In this document: positions 1-5,506 of the stretch, in pieces
Layout of the letters: each line of letters begins with the position of its first letter
How positions within the stretch are numbered: the first letter of the stretch is position 1
Assembly: GCA_002291875.1 (NCBI GenBank)
Contig: DBAV01000191.1
Span: 1-5,506, forward strand
Reading direction: 5' to 3'
Origin: Hyphomonadaceae bacterium UBA1001
Lineage (GTDB): Bacteria > Pseudomonadota > Alphaproteobacteria > Caulobacterales > Aquidulcibacteraceae
DNA: 5,506 bases
Position numbers and translations under genes: made by a program
Notes under the pieces: generated by a model
The model's input: the letters and a program-made list of their open reading frames with translations, nothing else
What the model was told of the DNA's origin: nothing
The model's database searches: none

Positions 1-614
1 ACCTGCTGCGCGAGGGCCTCGATATCCCCGAGTGCGGATTCGTGGCGATCCTGGATGCGGACAAGGAGGGCTTCCTGCGATCTGAGACTTCGCTGGTGCA
101 GACCATCGGGCGTGCGGCGCGCAATGTGGACGGCCGGGTGATCCTTTATGCCGACCGCATGACCGGCTCGATGGAGCGCGCGATCGCCGAGACCGACCGC
201 CGACGCGACAAGCAGAAGGCCTACAACGAGGCCAACGGCATCACCCCGCAGTCGGTCCGCTCGAACATCGCCGACATCCTGGACAGCGTCTACGAGAACG
301 ACCGCGTGACGGTGGGCGTCGGCGCGATGCACGAGGAACGCCAGGCCTATGTCGGGCACAATCTGCGGGCGGTGCTGGCCGACATGGAAAAGCGCATGCG
401 CGAGGCGGCGGCGAACCTGGAATTCGAGGAAGCCGCGCGCCTGCGCGACGAGATCAAGCGGCTGGAGGCGACCGACCTTGCGATTGCCGACGACCCTCTG
501 GTGCGCCAGTCGGAGGTGCGCGAGGCGGTCGAGCAATCCTTCCAGCGCGCCAGCCGCTGGGGTGGCGGCGGCAAGCCCGGCTCACGCGGCGGCAAGCGCC
601 GACCGCGGCGCTGA
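1..614 (+). CDS. uvrB: UvrB, excinuclease ABC subunit B (C-terminal part, 5' end outside window)
   Basis: UvrB is the DNA-damage-verifying helicase-like subunit of the UvrABC nucleotide excision repair system. It receives the lesion from UvrA and recruits UvrC for incision. The reading frame is open from position 3, giving 203 visible residues, and ends in TGA at 612-614. In order it shows helicase motif V (LLREGLDIPE, near nt 3-32), motif VI (QTIGRAARN, near nt 99-125), the family signature ILYADRMTGSM, and YNEANGITPQS. A UVR motif follows at nt 375-467 (paired acidic and basic residues, LEFEEAARLRDEIKRLE), the helical hairpin that contacts UvrC. About 48 residues follow the UVR motif, whereas E. 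coli UvrB ends close to it. This tail finishes in a basic, Gly-rich stretch (GGGGKPGSRGGKRRPRR), possibly disordered. A GTG at 42 could be misread as a start, but conserved UvrB sequence continues upstream of it, so the gene is simply cut by the window edge. No U-tract terminator directly follows the stop. Confidence 0.97.
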   Translation, partial: LLREGLDIPECGFVAILDADKEGFLRSETSLVQTIGRAARNVDGRVILYADRMTGSMERAIAETDRRRDKQKAYNEANGITPQSVRSNIADILDSVYENDRVTVGVGAMHEERQAYVGHNLRAVLADMEKRMREAAANLEFEEAARLRDEIKRLEATDLAIADDPLVRQSEVREAVEQSFQRASRWGGGGKPGSRGGKRRPRR

Positions 615-640
615 CCGCACGAGAGCTTCAAACAACCAAC

Positions 641-736
641 CGTCATCCCTGGCCAAGCTCAGCACGAGCCGGATGCATTCCGATAGCGTGGGGGTTGGGT
701 CCCGGGTCCGATGCTGCGCACCGGCCCGGGATGACG
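641..736. repeat. REP-like imperfect palindrome
   Basis: The outer arms CGTCATCCC (641-649) and GGGATGACG (728-736) are exact reverse complements. The inner sequence contains a second hairpin-forming segment at 701-730, where CCCGGG arms pair around a loop that includes ATGCTGCG. The left arm reads CGTCATCCCTGGCC, and the right arm seen from the other strand reads CGTCATCCCGGGCC. Extragenic palindromes with CGTCATCC-type ends are common in alphaproteobacterial genomes. That is general knowledge; the copy number in this genome is unknown. The element sits between convergent genes, where such hairpins can stabilise or end transcripts from either side. It has no U-tract, so it is not a classical intrinsic terminator. 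Confidence 0.65.
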
Positions 737-742
737 GCACGT
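692..742. repeat. Direct repeat copy A of REP-like unit
   Basis: This is the first copy of a ~50-bp unit repeated at 772-823. The first 15 bases of the core, CCCGGGTCCGATGCT (701-715), are identical in both copies, and the rest ends in GGCCC(G/A)GGATGACGGC(A/T)CGT. The unit forms the right half of the palindrome at 641-736. Differences between copies are single substitutions plus one inserted G, as expected of diverged members of one repeat family. Confidence 0.7.
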
Positions 743-743
743 A

Positions 744-755
744 AGTTTGCAAACT
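744..755. repeat. Perfect 12-bp palindrome AGTTTGCAAACT
   Basis: AGTTTGCAAACT equals its own reverse complement. It lies in the short AT-richer spacer between repeat copies A and B. It could be a protein-binding dyad or part of the repeat cluster's architecture. With no promoter nearby and converging genes on both sides, an operator role is not supported by context. Confidence 0.4.
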
Positions 756-771
756 GAACAACTAAGAGCGC

Positions 772-823
772 GGGCTGAGCCCCGGGTCCGATGCTGGCGC
801 ATCGGCCCAGGATGACGGCTCGT
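772..823. repeat. Direct repeat copy B of REP-like unit
   Basis: This is the second copy of the unit at 692-742, offset by 80 bp. It can fold into a hairpin with GGGTCCGATGC (784-794) pairing with GCATCGGCCC (799-808), one T bulged and a TGGC loop. Compared with copy A, the loop-side arms pair better, while the flank changes from CCCGGGATG to CCCAGGATG. The right end lies about 40 bp beyond the stop codon of the minus-strand gene, so it would be transcribed as that gene's 3' trailer. Confidence 0.7.
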
Positions 824-863
824 GAGGTTGATGGTGGACGACCCAAGTGTGCGGGGCAGATCC

Positions 864-1775
864 CTAGTTCAGGGCGAGCAGCTTCTTGTCGGCGTCGCTT
901 TCCTGCCATTCGGTGAAGGTCGTGCCGTGATCGGCGCGCAGCTTCTGGAAGGCCTTGGCCAGACGTTCGATCCGCGGTGTCTTGTGCTCGCGCGTGGCGT
1001 GGCGCTCGATCAGGCTGACGCAGCGGTGGCGTTCGCCAGCATCGAAGTGGCGGAAATCGACCGCCAGGTCCTCGACGGTCGGGGCCTGGACGTGGGTCAG
1101 CAGGCCCGAATTCACCGCTGCCAGCACATAGGGCAGGGCGTCTTCGTGACGACGCTGACGGCGCAGGGTCGCCGCCAGGTGCAGGAAGCGGCCTTGGTCC
1201 TCTGCGCTGGTGCACGGCTCGCCCAGGACGCGATAGGCGACACTCAGGAAGACGGGCAGGGTCAGCCCGAACTCGGTTTCGAGCGCGTCGCCATAGGCGG
1301 CATGCAGTTCATCGACCTGAACATCCAGACCTGCGGCGTCGAAACTTTGCAGCGTCTGGCGCAGGGCGAGGCGAAAGTCGTGCGAGGCCATCATTCCCGG
1401 CTTGGTCCGCAGGTCCAGCGCAAGGGCCTTCAACGCATCGCGTTCGTCATCGTTGTAACCGTCCGCGGCATGAACGCGCGCTGCGAGCGCGGAAAAGCGG
1501 CTGAGCTGGACCTGTGTGTCGAGCTGGGCGAGACGTTCCTGGCACGCGGCCGTCAGCTCGGCACGCAGGCGCTCGATCTCGGTCGCAATGCGGCTGTTGG
1601 CTTGCTCGAACGCCTCGGCCCGCGCCGCGGCGGTGGCGCGCGCCAGGCGCAGCGCCCGCTGTTCGGCCCCGCGTGCGAACACCGTTGCCAGGGCGGTACC
1701 GCCGAGGGCGGCTGCGGCGCCGGCCGCAAAGGCGCCTGCAAGCGACAGGATTTCGTTCGAAACAGACAGGTCCAT
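864..1775 (-). CDS. Unrecognised membrane-anchored coiled-coil protein, 303 aa
   Basis: I do not recognise a family. The protein begins MDLSVSNEIL, followed by a small-residue hydrophobic segment at about residues 9-34 (Ala/Gly/Leu-rich). This is a likely single membrane anchor, or less likely an uncleaved signal. Residues 35-95 are Ala/Glu/Arg/Leu-rich with heptad-like spacing (SRIATEIERLRAEL), suggesting a coiled coil. The remaining ~200 residues look all-helical and soluble, and end in a charged tail (ESDADKKLLALN). No catalytic motif is evident. The start at 1775 is chosen because a strong Shine-Dalgarno GAGAGAGG lies 5 bases upstream and the membrane segment follows directly. The frame stays open upstream to 2120, but that part reads as non-coding low-complexity Arg/Pro sequence. 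The gene is transcribed alone, converging on uvrB and diverging from the next gene. A structural or membrane-tethered scaffold role is only a guess. Confidence 0.85.
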   Translation of the reverse strand: MDLSVSNEILSLAGAFAAGAAAALGGTALATVFARGAEQRALRLARATAAARAEAFEQANSRIATEIERLRAELTAACQERLAQLDTQVQLSRFSALAARVHAADGYNDDERDALKALALDLRTKPGMMASHDFRLALRQTLQSFDAAGLDVQVDELHAAYGDALETEFGLTLPVFLSVAYRVLGEPCTSAEDQGRFLHLAATLRRQRRHEDALPYVLAAVNSGLLTHVQAPTVEDLAVDFRHFDAGERHRCVSLIERHATREHKTPRIERLAKAFQKLRADHGTTFTEWQESDADKKLLALN

Positions 1776-1780
1776 GGCAG

Positions 1781-1788
1781 CCTCTCTC
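1781..1788 (-). promoter_or_regulatory. Shine-Dalgarno for the 303-aa gene
   Basis: On the minus strand this reads GAGAGAGG, 5 bases before the ATG at 1775. It is the main reason for placing the start there and not at one of the upstream in-frame starts reaching 2120. Confidence 0.7.
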
Positions 1789-1814
1789 GCGCGCGGTCGC
1801 GCCGCGTCATGTCC

Positions 1815-1831
1815 ACCGCCTCGGCGGCGGT
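1815..1831 (-). promoter_or_regulatory. Hairpin in the leader of the 303-aa gene
   Basis: ACCGCC (1815-1820) and GGCGGT (1826-1831) are reverse complements around a 5-base loop, a GC-rich hairpin about 40 bases upstream of the start codon. It could influence translation or be incidental in such GC-rich DNA. No U-tract follows, so it is not an intrinsic terminator. Confidence 0.3.
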
Positions 1832-1912
1832 CGCGTTGATCCAAAGGGGGTTTTCGGGCGGGAGAACATGGCGCGGACCGAAGTCGGCCACATTCACCCC
1901 GCCTGTATCCAT

Positions 1913-1960
1913 CACTTAAGTAGCTGTACCTGCGGTCACAAGAGGGGGCGGAAATTTTTT
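1913..1960 (-). promoter_or_regulatory. Possible sigma-70-type promoter with A/T upstream tract
   Basis: On the minus strand TTGTGA (1941-1936) is separated by 17 bases from TAAGTG (1918-1913), a weak -10 match. An A/T run at 1952-1960 (AAAAAATTT on this strand) lies about 10 bases upstream of the -35, where an UP element would sit. It is the only AT-rich patch in the divergent intergenic region. Transcription from here would give a leader of roughly 130 bases before the 303-aa gene. The 268-base gap 1776-2043 holds no other clear element apart from the leader hairpin and ribosome-binding sites, and I see no convincing plus-strand promoter in it. Confidence 0.3.
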
Positions 1961-2032
1961 CGCGTGTCAGGTGCATTGCGGGCTGCGCTCTGGTGCGGGC
2001 GGCGCTGCTGTGCCAACCCGGCCGGGCAGGCA

Positions 2033-2037
2033 AGGAG
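2033..2037 (+). promoter_or_regulatory. Shine-Dalgarno for the 155-aa gene
   Basis: AGGAG lies 6 bases before the ATG at 2044. This selects that start over the in-frame GTG at 1993, which has no comparable site. Confidence 0.75.
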
Positions 2038-2043
2038 ATATGG

Positions 2044-2511
2044 ATGCTGTCGCTGTTCGGCAGGAGGGCGCCGCGGGGCCCGCGTCCGACCACCCTCGCC
2101 ATCGCCTTTCCCCCCGGCAAGGCGTTTGACGACGTGGCGCGGTGGATTGCGGGCCGCGGGCGCTGGCCGCTGCTGGTCGAGGACCGCTATTGGGTTTCGG
2201 CGCGGCCCGGCGACGCCGCCAAGCTGTTCGGCATTGTCGAGCGCGGTGGCCCCGGGCGCACGGACCTGGCGGCCGACGACTCGGGCAAGCTGGCGGACGC
2301 GATCGCCGAGGCGGGCCCCGATGCCCAGCCGGGCGGGCGCTTTGCGTCGGATGCGCTGATGCTGTTCGTGCTGGCCGCGCACGTGCAGGGCGCCAATTCG
2401 ATGGACGCCACGCCGTTCGGCACCGCCCACTATGTCACCGACGCCCCGGCCCTGCCGACCTGGACCCACTGGCCCCCCACCCCTCAGCCAGCAGCAACAG
2501 ACGCCGAATGA
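2044..2511 (+). CDS. Unrecognised soluble protein, 155 aa
   Basis: I do not recognise this family. The protein starts MLSLFGRRAPRG and has no signal peptide or full membrane segment. Residues 16-65 look like a compact alpha/beta unit (TLAIAFPPGKAFDDVARWIA, then WPLLVEDRYWVSA). Residues 80-115 are probably helical, and the C-terminal ~25 residues are Pro/Thr/Trp-rich and likely unstructured (PTWTHWPPTPQP). No catalytic motif or cysteine is visible. The start at 2044 has a good AGGAG site. The stop overlaps the ATG of the DUF418 gene (ATGA at 2508-2511), which argues for coupled translation and a role linked to that membrane protein. Codon use matches the neighbours, with no sign of recent transfer. 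It is probably the first gene of the 2044-5496 transcription unit. Confidence 0.85.
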   Translation: MLSLFGRRAPRGPRPTTLAIAFPPGKAFDDVARWIAGRGRWPLLVEDRYWVSARPGDAAKLFGIVERGGPGRTDLAADDSGKLADAIAEAGPDAQPGGRFASDALMLFVLAAHVQGANSMDATPFGTAHYVTDAPALPTWTHWPPTPQPAATDAE

Positions 2512-3644
2512 CGCCATCCGGGCATACTCCCCGCGCCCCCGAGGCGGACATGGTGCGCGGGGTGGCGCTGCTGGGGATCGCGCTGGTCAACATGCCGGTG
2601 TTCGCCGGGCCCTGGCATCTGGTGCCGGTGGTGCGCGACAGCGCCGACCTTGCCGCCGCGCTGTTCACGGCCGCCCTGCTCGAGGGCAAGTTCTATCTGC
2701 TATTCGCCTTCATGTTCGGGTGGGGCATGGTGGTCCAGGCGGAGGCGGCGCGGCGGGACGGTGCGGACGCCCAAGCGCGCCTGCTGCGCCGGATGGCGGG
2801 CCTGCTGGTGTTCGGCATGGCGAACGCCGCCTTTCTCTTCATCGGCGACATCCTGATTCCCTATGCGCTGGCGGGCGTGGTCATGCTGATGTTCCTGAAT
2901 GCGCCAACGCGTGCGCTGGTGGCGCTCGCGATCACGATGACCCTGTCGCAGGCGGCGGTTTTCGCGCTCTTCGGGCTGGCCGCCGGCGATGTCCGCGAGG
3001 CCCCATCCCCCAACGATCCGGCGATGCTGGGGACTTTTCTCGAGCAGGCGGTCGCGCGCATCGACGAATGGCAGGCGGTCTATGGTGTCTGGATCATTTT
3101 CCTGCTGCCGGCCATCCTGGCGGCCTTTGCAATCGGCGCGGCGGCGGCGAGGGAAGACCTCTTTGCCGCCGGGCATCCGGCGATGGCGTGGCTCGAGCGC
3201 CGCTGGCCCGTGCTGCTGGTGCTCGGCCTGGGTCCGAATGTCGGGGCCGGCTGGATCCAGGTCCAGCATGACTCGCTGGGGGCGCAGATGCTGGCCGTCG
3301 CGCTGACCACCCTGACCGCGCCCCTGCTGTCGGCCGTGTGGATGGTGGCCATCGTGCGGCTGGCGCGGTCGCGCTTTGCCCCGCGCTGGCTGATGCTGGC
3401 AGGATCGGCCTCGCTGAGCGCCTATCTGCTGCAGAACCTCATCGCATCGTGGATCTTCAACGGCCACGGACTGGGGCTGTGGGGCCAGTTCGGTTCGGCG
3501 GCGATCATCGCGACCGGCGCCGGGGTATTCCTGTTGTCCGCGCTGGCCGTGGCGGCCTGGGTACGCATGTTCGGCGTGGGCCCGTGCGAGCGCGTGCTGC
3601 GCTGGGTCACCCGCGGCACCGTGCCGGTGCGCAGCGCGCCTTGA
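2508..3644 (+). CDS. DUF418 / YeiB-family multipass membrane protein, 378 aa
   Basis: The family is integral inner-membrane proteins of uncertain function, often described as possibly transport-related. It is recognised by the opening VRGVALLGIALVNMPVF (residues 16-32, matching the family's RG-ALLGI-LVN signature) and the segment KFYLLFAFMFGWGM (61-74). Further matches are GDILIPYALAG (113-123), GSASLSAYLLQNLI (299-312) and the C-terminal FGVGPCERVLRWVTRG (355-370). About ten hydrophobic segments are visible, near residues 16-34, 47-58, 61-77, 96-111, 115-130, 135-158, 192-215, 233-248, 258-285 and 295-350 (the last probably two). The length is typical of the family. The start at 2508 has no Shine-Dalgarno but overlaps the previous stop as ATGA, so translation is probably coupled. 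An ATG at 2550 with GAGG upstream is an alternative, but it would cut off the residues just before the conserved RG signature. Confidence 0.9.
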   Translation: MTPSGHTPRAPEADMVRGVALLGIALVNMPVFAGPWHLVPVVRDSADLAAALFTAALLEGKFYLLFAFMFGWGMVVQAEAARRDGADAQARLLRRMAGLLVFGMANAAFLFIGDILIPYALAGVVMLMFLNAPTRALVALAITMTLSQAAVFALFGLAAGDVREAPSPNDPAMLGTFLEQAVARIDEWQAVYGVWIIFLLPAILAAFAIGAAAAREDLFAAGHPAMAWLERRWPVLLVLGLGPNVGAGWIQVQHDSLGAQMLAVALTTLTAPLLSAVWMVAIVRLARSRFAPRWLMLAGSASLSAYLLQNLIASWIFNGHGLGLWGQFGSAAIIATGAGVFLLSALAVAAWVRMFGVGPCERVLRWVTRGTVPVRSAP

Positions 3645-3646
3645 CG

Positions 3647-3664
3647 GGGCCGGGCCCCCGGCCC
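3647..3664 (+). repeat. GC-rich hairpin between the DUF418 gene and recQ
   Basis: GGGCCGG (3647-3653) and CCGGCCC (3658-3664) form a 7-bp stem around GCCC. It fills most of the 31-bp gap before recQ. There is no U-tract, so it is unlikely to terminate transcription on its own. It might tune recQ translation or protect the upstream transcript end. In DNA this GC-rich a chance origin is possible. Confidence 0.4.
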
Positions 3665-3675
3665 ACTCGCGGATC

Positions 3676-5496
3676 ATGCTGCTGACGCCCCAGGCCCAGG
3701 CCCGCAAGCTGGAGGTGCTGCGCGGCACGTTCGGCTTTGATGCCTTCCGACCCGGCCAAGAGGCACCGGTCGACGCCCTGATCGCGGGTCGGCACGTTTT
3801 TGCGATCATGCCGACGGGGGGCGGCAAGTCGCTGATCTATCAGGTCGCCGGGCTGGCCCGCGAGGGGCTGCTGGTGGTGGTGTCGCCGCTGCTGGCCCTG
3901 ATGGAGGACCAGGTGGCCGGACTGCGGCTGGACGGCGTGCCGGCCGAGGCGATCCATTCGGGCCGCAGCTATGAGCAGAATCTCGACAGCTGGAACCGGG
4001 TGCGGGCCGGCACCTCGCGCATCCTCTATCTGTCGCCCGAGCGGCTGTTCAACGGCCGCATGGTGCCCGCGCTCCAGCGCCTGCGCCCCGGCCTGATCGC
4101 CATCGACGAGGCCCACTGCATGAGCCAGTGGGGCCATGATTTCCGGCCCGAATACCGCCAGCTGGGCGAGCTGCGCGCAGCGTTTCCGGGCACGCCCATC
4201 GCAGCCCTGACCGCCACCGCCGACGCGCGCACCCGCGCCGAAATCACCGATCGCCTGTTCGGCGGGGATGTCGAATGCTTCGTGTCGGGCTTTGACCGGC
4301 CGAACATCCGCATCCAGGTCCGCCCGCGCCAGCGCGATGTGGTGGCCCAGATCCACGAATTGCTGCGCGCCGTCCCGGGCGCCAGCGCCATCATCTACCG
4401 CCTGTCGCGCCGCTCGGTCGACGAGACCGCCATTGCTCTGTGCGAGCGCGGCGTGCGGGCGATGGCGTTTCACGCCGACAAGCCGGCCGAACACAAGACC
4501 CGCGCGCTGGAAACCTTTCTGGCCGAACCGGGCGTGGTGATGGTGGCGACCATCGCCTTCGGCATGGGCGTGGACAAGGCGGATGTGCGCCTGGTGATCC
4601 ATGCCGACCTGCCCGGCTCGCTCGAGGCGTACTATCAGGAGATCGGGCGCGCCGGACGCGATGGCCTGGCGGCCGAGGCGGTGCTGCTGTTTGCGCCCGC
4701 AGACATCGCCACGCGCACCAGGATGATCGGCGAGCCGTCCAAGCCAGCCGAACGCCAGCGCGTGGAAAAGGAAAAGCTGGACGCCCTGGTGGCCTTCGCC
4801 GAGGCGGGCGCCTGCCGGCGTCAGGTCCTGCTGTCGTATTTCGGCGAGGACAGCCCTGCCTGCGGCAATTGCGACGTCTGCGCCGAGCCGCCCGCGCATA
4901 CCGACGTCACCGAACTGGCCCGGCTGGCGCTGGAGATGGTGCAGCAGGCACCACGTCCGCTGGGCGCGGTGGCCTATGCCGAGGGGCTGCGCGGGGCGGA
5001 CACCGAAACCACGCGTGCGCGCGGACTGGTGGGCCTTCCGGCATTCGGCAGCGGCCGCGCGCACGAGGTCAAGACCTGGCAGCTCGTGTTTCGCGCGCTG
5101 GTGGCCCAGCGTCTGCTGGCGACCGATGCCGACGGATTCCGGACGCTGGCGCTGACCCCGCGCGGGCGAGCTTGGCTGGCCGATCCCGACCGGACGCCCC
5201 TGACGCTGGCCGACACGGCACGCACGCCGTCACAGGGGCGCGCACCGGCGGTCCGCGCCGTGCCAAAGCGGGGTGATGAGGGGCTGGTGTCGGCGCTGCG
5301 GGCATGGCGCCTCGACACCGCCCGCACCCGTCGCGCGCCGGCCTACACCGTGCTGGCCGACGAGACACTGGTCGCGATCGCCTCCGCCCGCCCGCACGAC
5401 GAGGAGGGGCTGCTGGCCGTGCGCGGCATGGGCCCCGCCAAGGTCCGCGCCTTCGGCGCCGACATCCTGGCCCTGGTGGCGCGCGCAGGCCCCTGA
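3676..5496 (+). CDS. recQ: RecQ, ATP-dependent 3'-5' DNA helicase, 606 aa
   Basis: RecQ unwinds DNA 3' to 5' in recombination-based repair and restart of stalled forks. All RecQ parts are present at the usual length. Motif 0 is FDAFRPGQ (21-28), and Walker A is TGGGKS (47-52, with K51). The DEAH box (144-147) runs into the aromatic-rich loop CMSQWGHDFRPEY. Motif III is LTATAD (178-183) and motif VI is QEIGRAGRDG (321-330). A zinc-binding site uses C380, C396, C399 and C402. The RQC winged helix spans roughly 405-500 and the C-terminal HRDC domain roughly 534-606 (LLAVRGMGPAKV). Two positions look unusual: motif IV reads IIYRLSR with Arg at 242 where Cys is common, and motif VI has Ile where Thr is common (QETGRAGR). 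The start at 3676 places motif 0 at the usual distance, but no clear Shine-Dalgarno precedes it. It lies 31 bp after the DUF418 gene, probably on the same transcript. It ends in TGA ten bases before the window edge. Confidence 0.97.
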   Translation: MLLTPQAQARKLEVLRGTFGFDAFRPGQEAPVDALIAGRHVFAIMPTGGGKSLIYQVAGLAREGLLVVVSPLLALMEDQVAGLRLDGVPAEAIHSGRSYEQNLDSWNRVRAGTSRILYLSPERLFNGRMVPALQRLRPGLIAIDEAHCMSQWGHDFRPEYRQLGELRAAFPGTPIAALTATADARTRAEITDRLFGGDVECFVSGFDRPNIRIQVRPRQRDVVAQIHELLRAVPGASAIIYRLSRRSVDETAIALCERGVRAMAFHADKPAEHKTRALETFLAEPGVVMVATIAFGMGVDKADVRLVIHADLPGSLEAYYQEIGRAGRDGLAAEAVLLFAPADIATRTRMIGEPSKPAERQRVEKEKLDALVAFAEAGACRRQVLLSYFGEDSPACGNCDVCAEPPAHTDVTELARLALEMVQQAPRPLGAVAYAEGLRGADTETTRARGLVGLPAFGSGRAHEVKTWQLVFRALVAQRLLATDADGFRTLALTPRGRAWLADPDRTPLTLADTARTPSQGRAPAVRAVPKRGDEGLVSALRAWRLDTARTRRAPAYTVLADETLVAIASARPHDEEGLLAVRGMGPAKVRAFGADILALVARAGP

Positions 5497-5506
5497 CCCC
5501 GCCCCG

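Noticed and set aside
643..1215. 190-codon minus-strand frame through the repeat region
   Set aside because: Its C-terminal part is a translation of the REP-like repeats and the rest overlaps the 303-aa gene out of frame.
1553..1915. 120-codon minus-strand frame starting in the leader of the 303-aa gene
   Set aside because: The first ~45 residues look mildly protein-like, but the frame then runs out of phase through the real gene as Arg/Pro-rich sequence, and its start overlaps the candidate -10 element.
822..1919. 365-codon open frame on the plus strand
   Set aside because: It mirrors the 303-aa minus-strand gene, has no ribosome-binding site and no recognisable motif, and starts inside a REP-like repeat. 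The minus-strand reading gives a coherent anchor plus coiled coil and a strong ribosome-binding site.
2017..2026. CCCGGCCGGG palindrome upstream of the 155-aa gene
   Set aside because: It is a 10-bp all-G/C dyad, expected by chance at this base composition, with no other support for an operator or terminator.
1776..2120. N-terminal extension of the 303-aa gene up to 2120
   Set aside because: The extra 115 residues are low-complexity Arg/Pro/Ser sequence, overlap the start of the divergent 155-aa gene, and would place a membrane anchor mid-protein. The start at 1775 has a proper ribosome-binding site.
2700..3827. 375-codon minus-strand frame opposite the DUF418 gene
   Set aside because: It is a shadow of the DUF418 gene: rich in Arg/His/Gln/Gly, with no motif, and running across the start of recQ.
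3607..5064. 485-codon open frame on the minus strand opposite recQ
   Set aside because: It is antisense to a RecQ with every expected motif. Its translation is rich in Arg/Gly/His/Gln without family signatures, as expected of a shadow frame in GC-rich DNA.

Overview
The window is GC-rich throughout, with strong G/C preference at codon third positions. Together with the sequence style of UvrB and RecQ, this points to an alphaproteobacterial chromosome. Caulobacterales (a Brevundimonas- or Caulobacter-like organism) is my best guess and Sphingomonadales the main alternative; this rests on recognition, not a search. Nothing indicates a plasmid, phage, transposon or CRISPR locus, and base composition does not shift between genes.

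Layout. (1) Positions 1-614, plus strand: the 3' end of uvrB, the helicase subunit of nucleotide excision repair, whose start lies outside the window. (2) Positions 615-863: a non-coding gap between convergent genes. It is filled by short REP-like palindromic repeats (an imperfect palindrome at 641-736 and two ~50-bp direct copies 80 bp apart) and a perfect 12-bp palindrome. (3) Positions 864-1775, minus strand: a 303-residue protein with one N-terminal membrane segment, a coiled coil and a helical C-terminal region, family not recognised. (4) Positions 1776-2043: a divergent intergenic region with a possible minus-strand promoter and leader hairpin. (5) Positions 2044-5496, plus strand: a probable three-gene transcription unit. 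It holds an unrecognised 155-residue protein, a DUF418/YeiB-type membrane protein whose start overlaps the previous stop (ATGA), and, 31 bp later, a full-length RecQ helicase.

How the genes relate. Two DNA-repair helicases (UvrB and RecQ) flank three genes with no evident repair role. The overlap of the 155-residue gene with the DUF418 gene implies coupled translation. RecQ probably shares their transcript, but no functional link between it and the membrane protein is evident. I found no convincing new multi-gene system. The points most worth checking are the two unrecognised proteins, the REP-like cluster, and two departures from RecQ consensus motifs.
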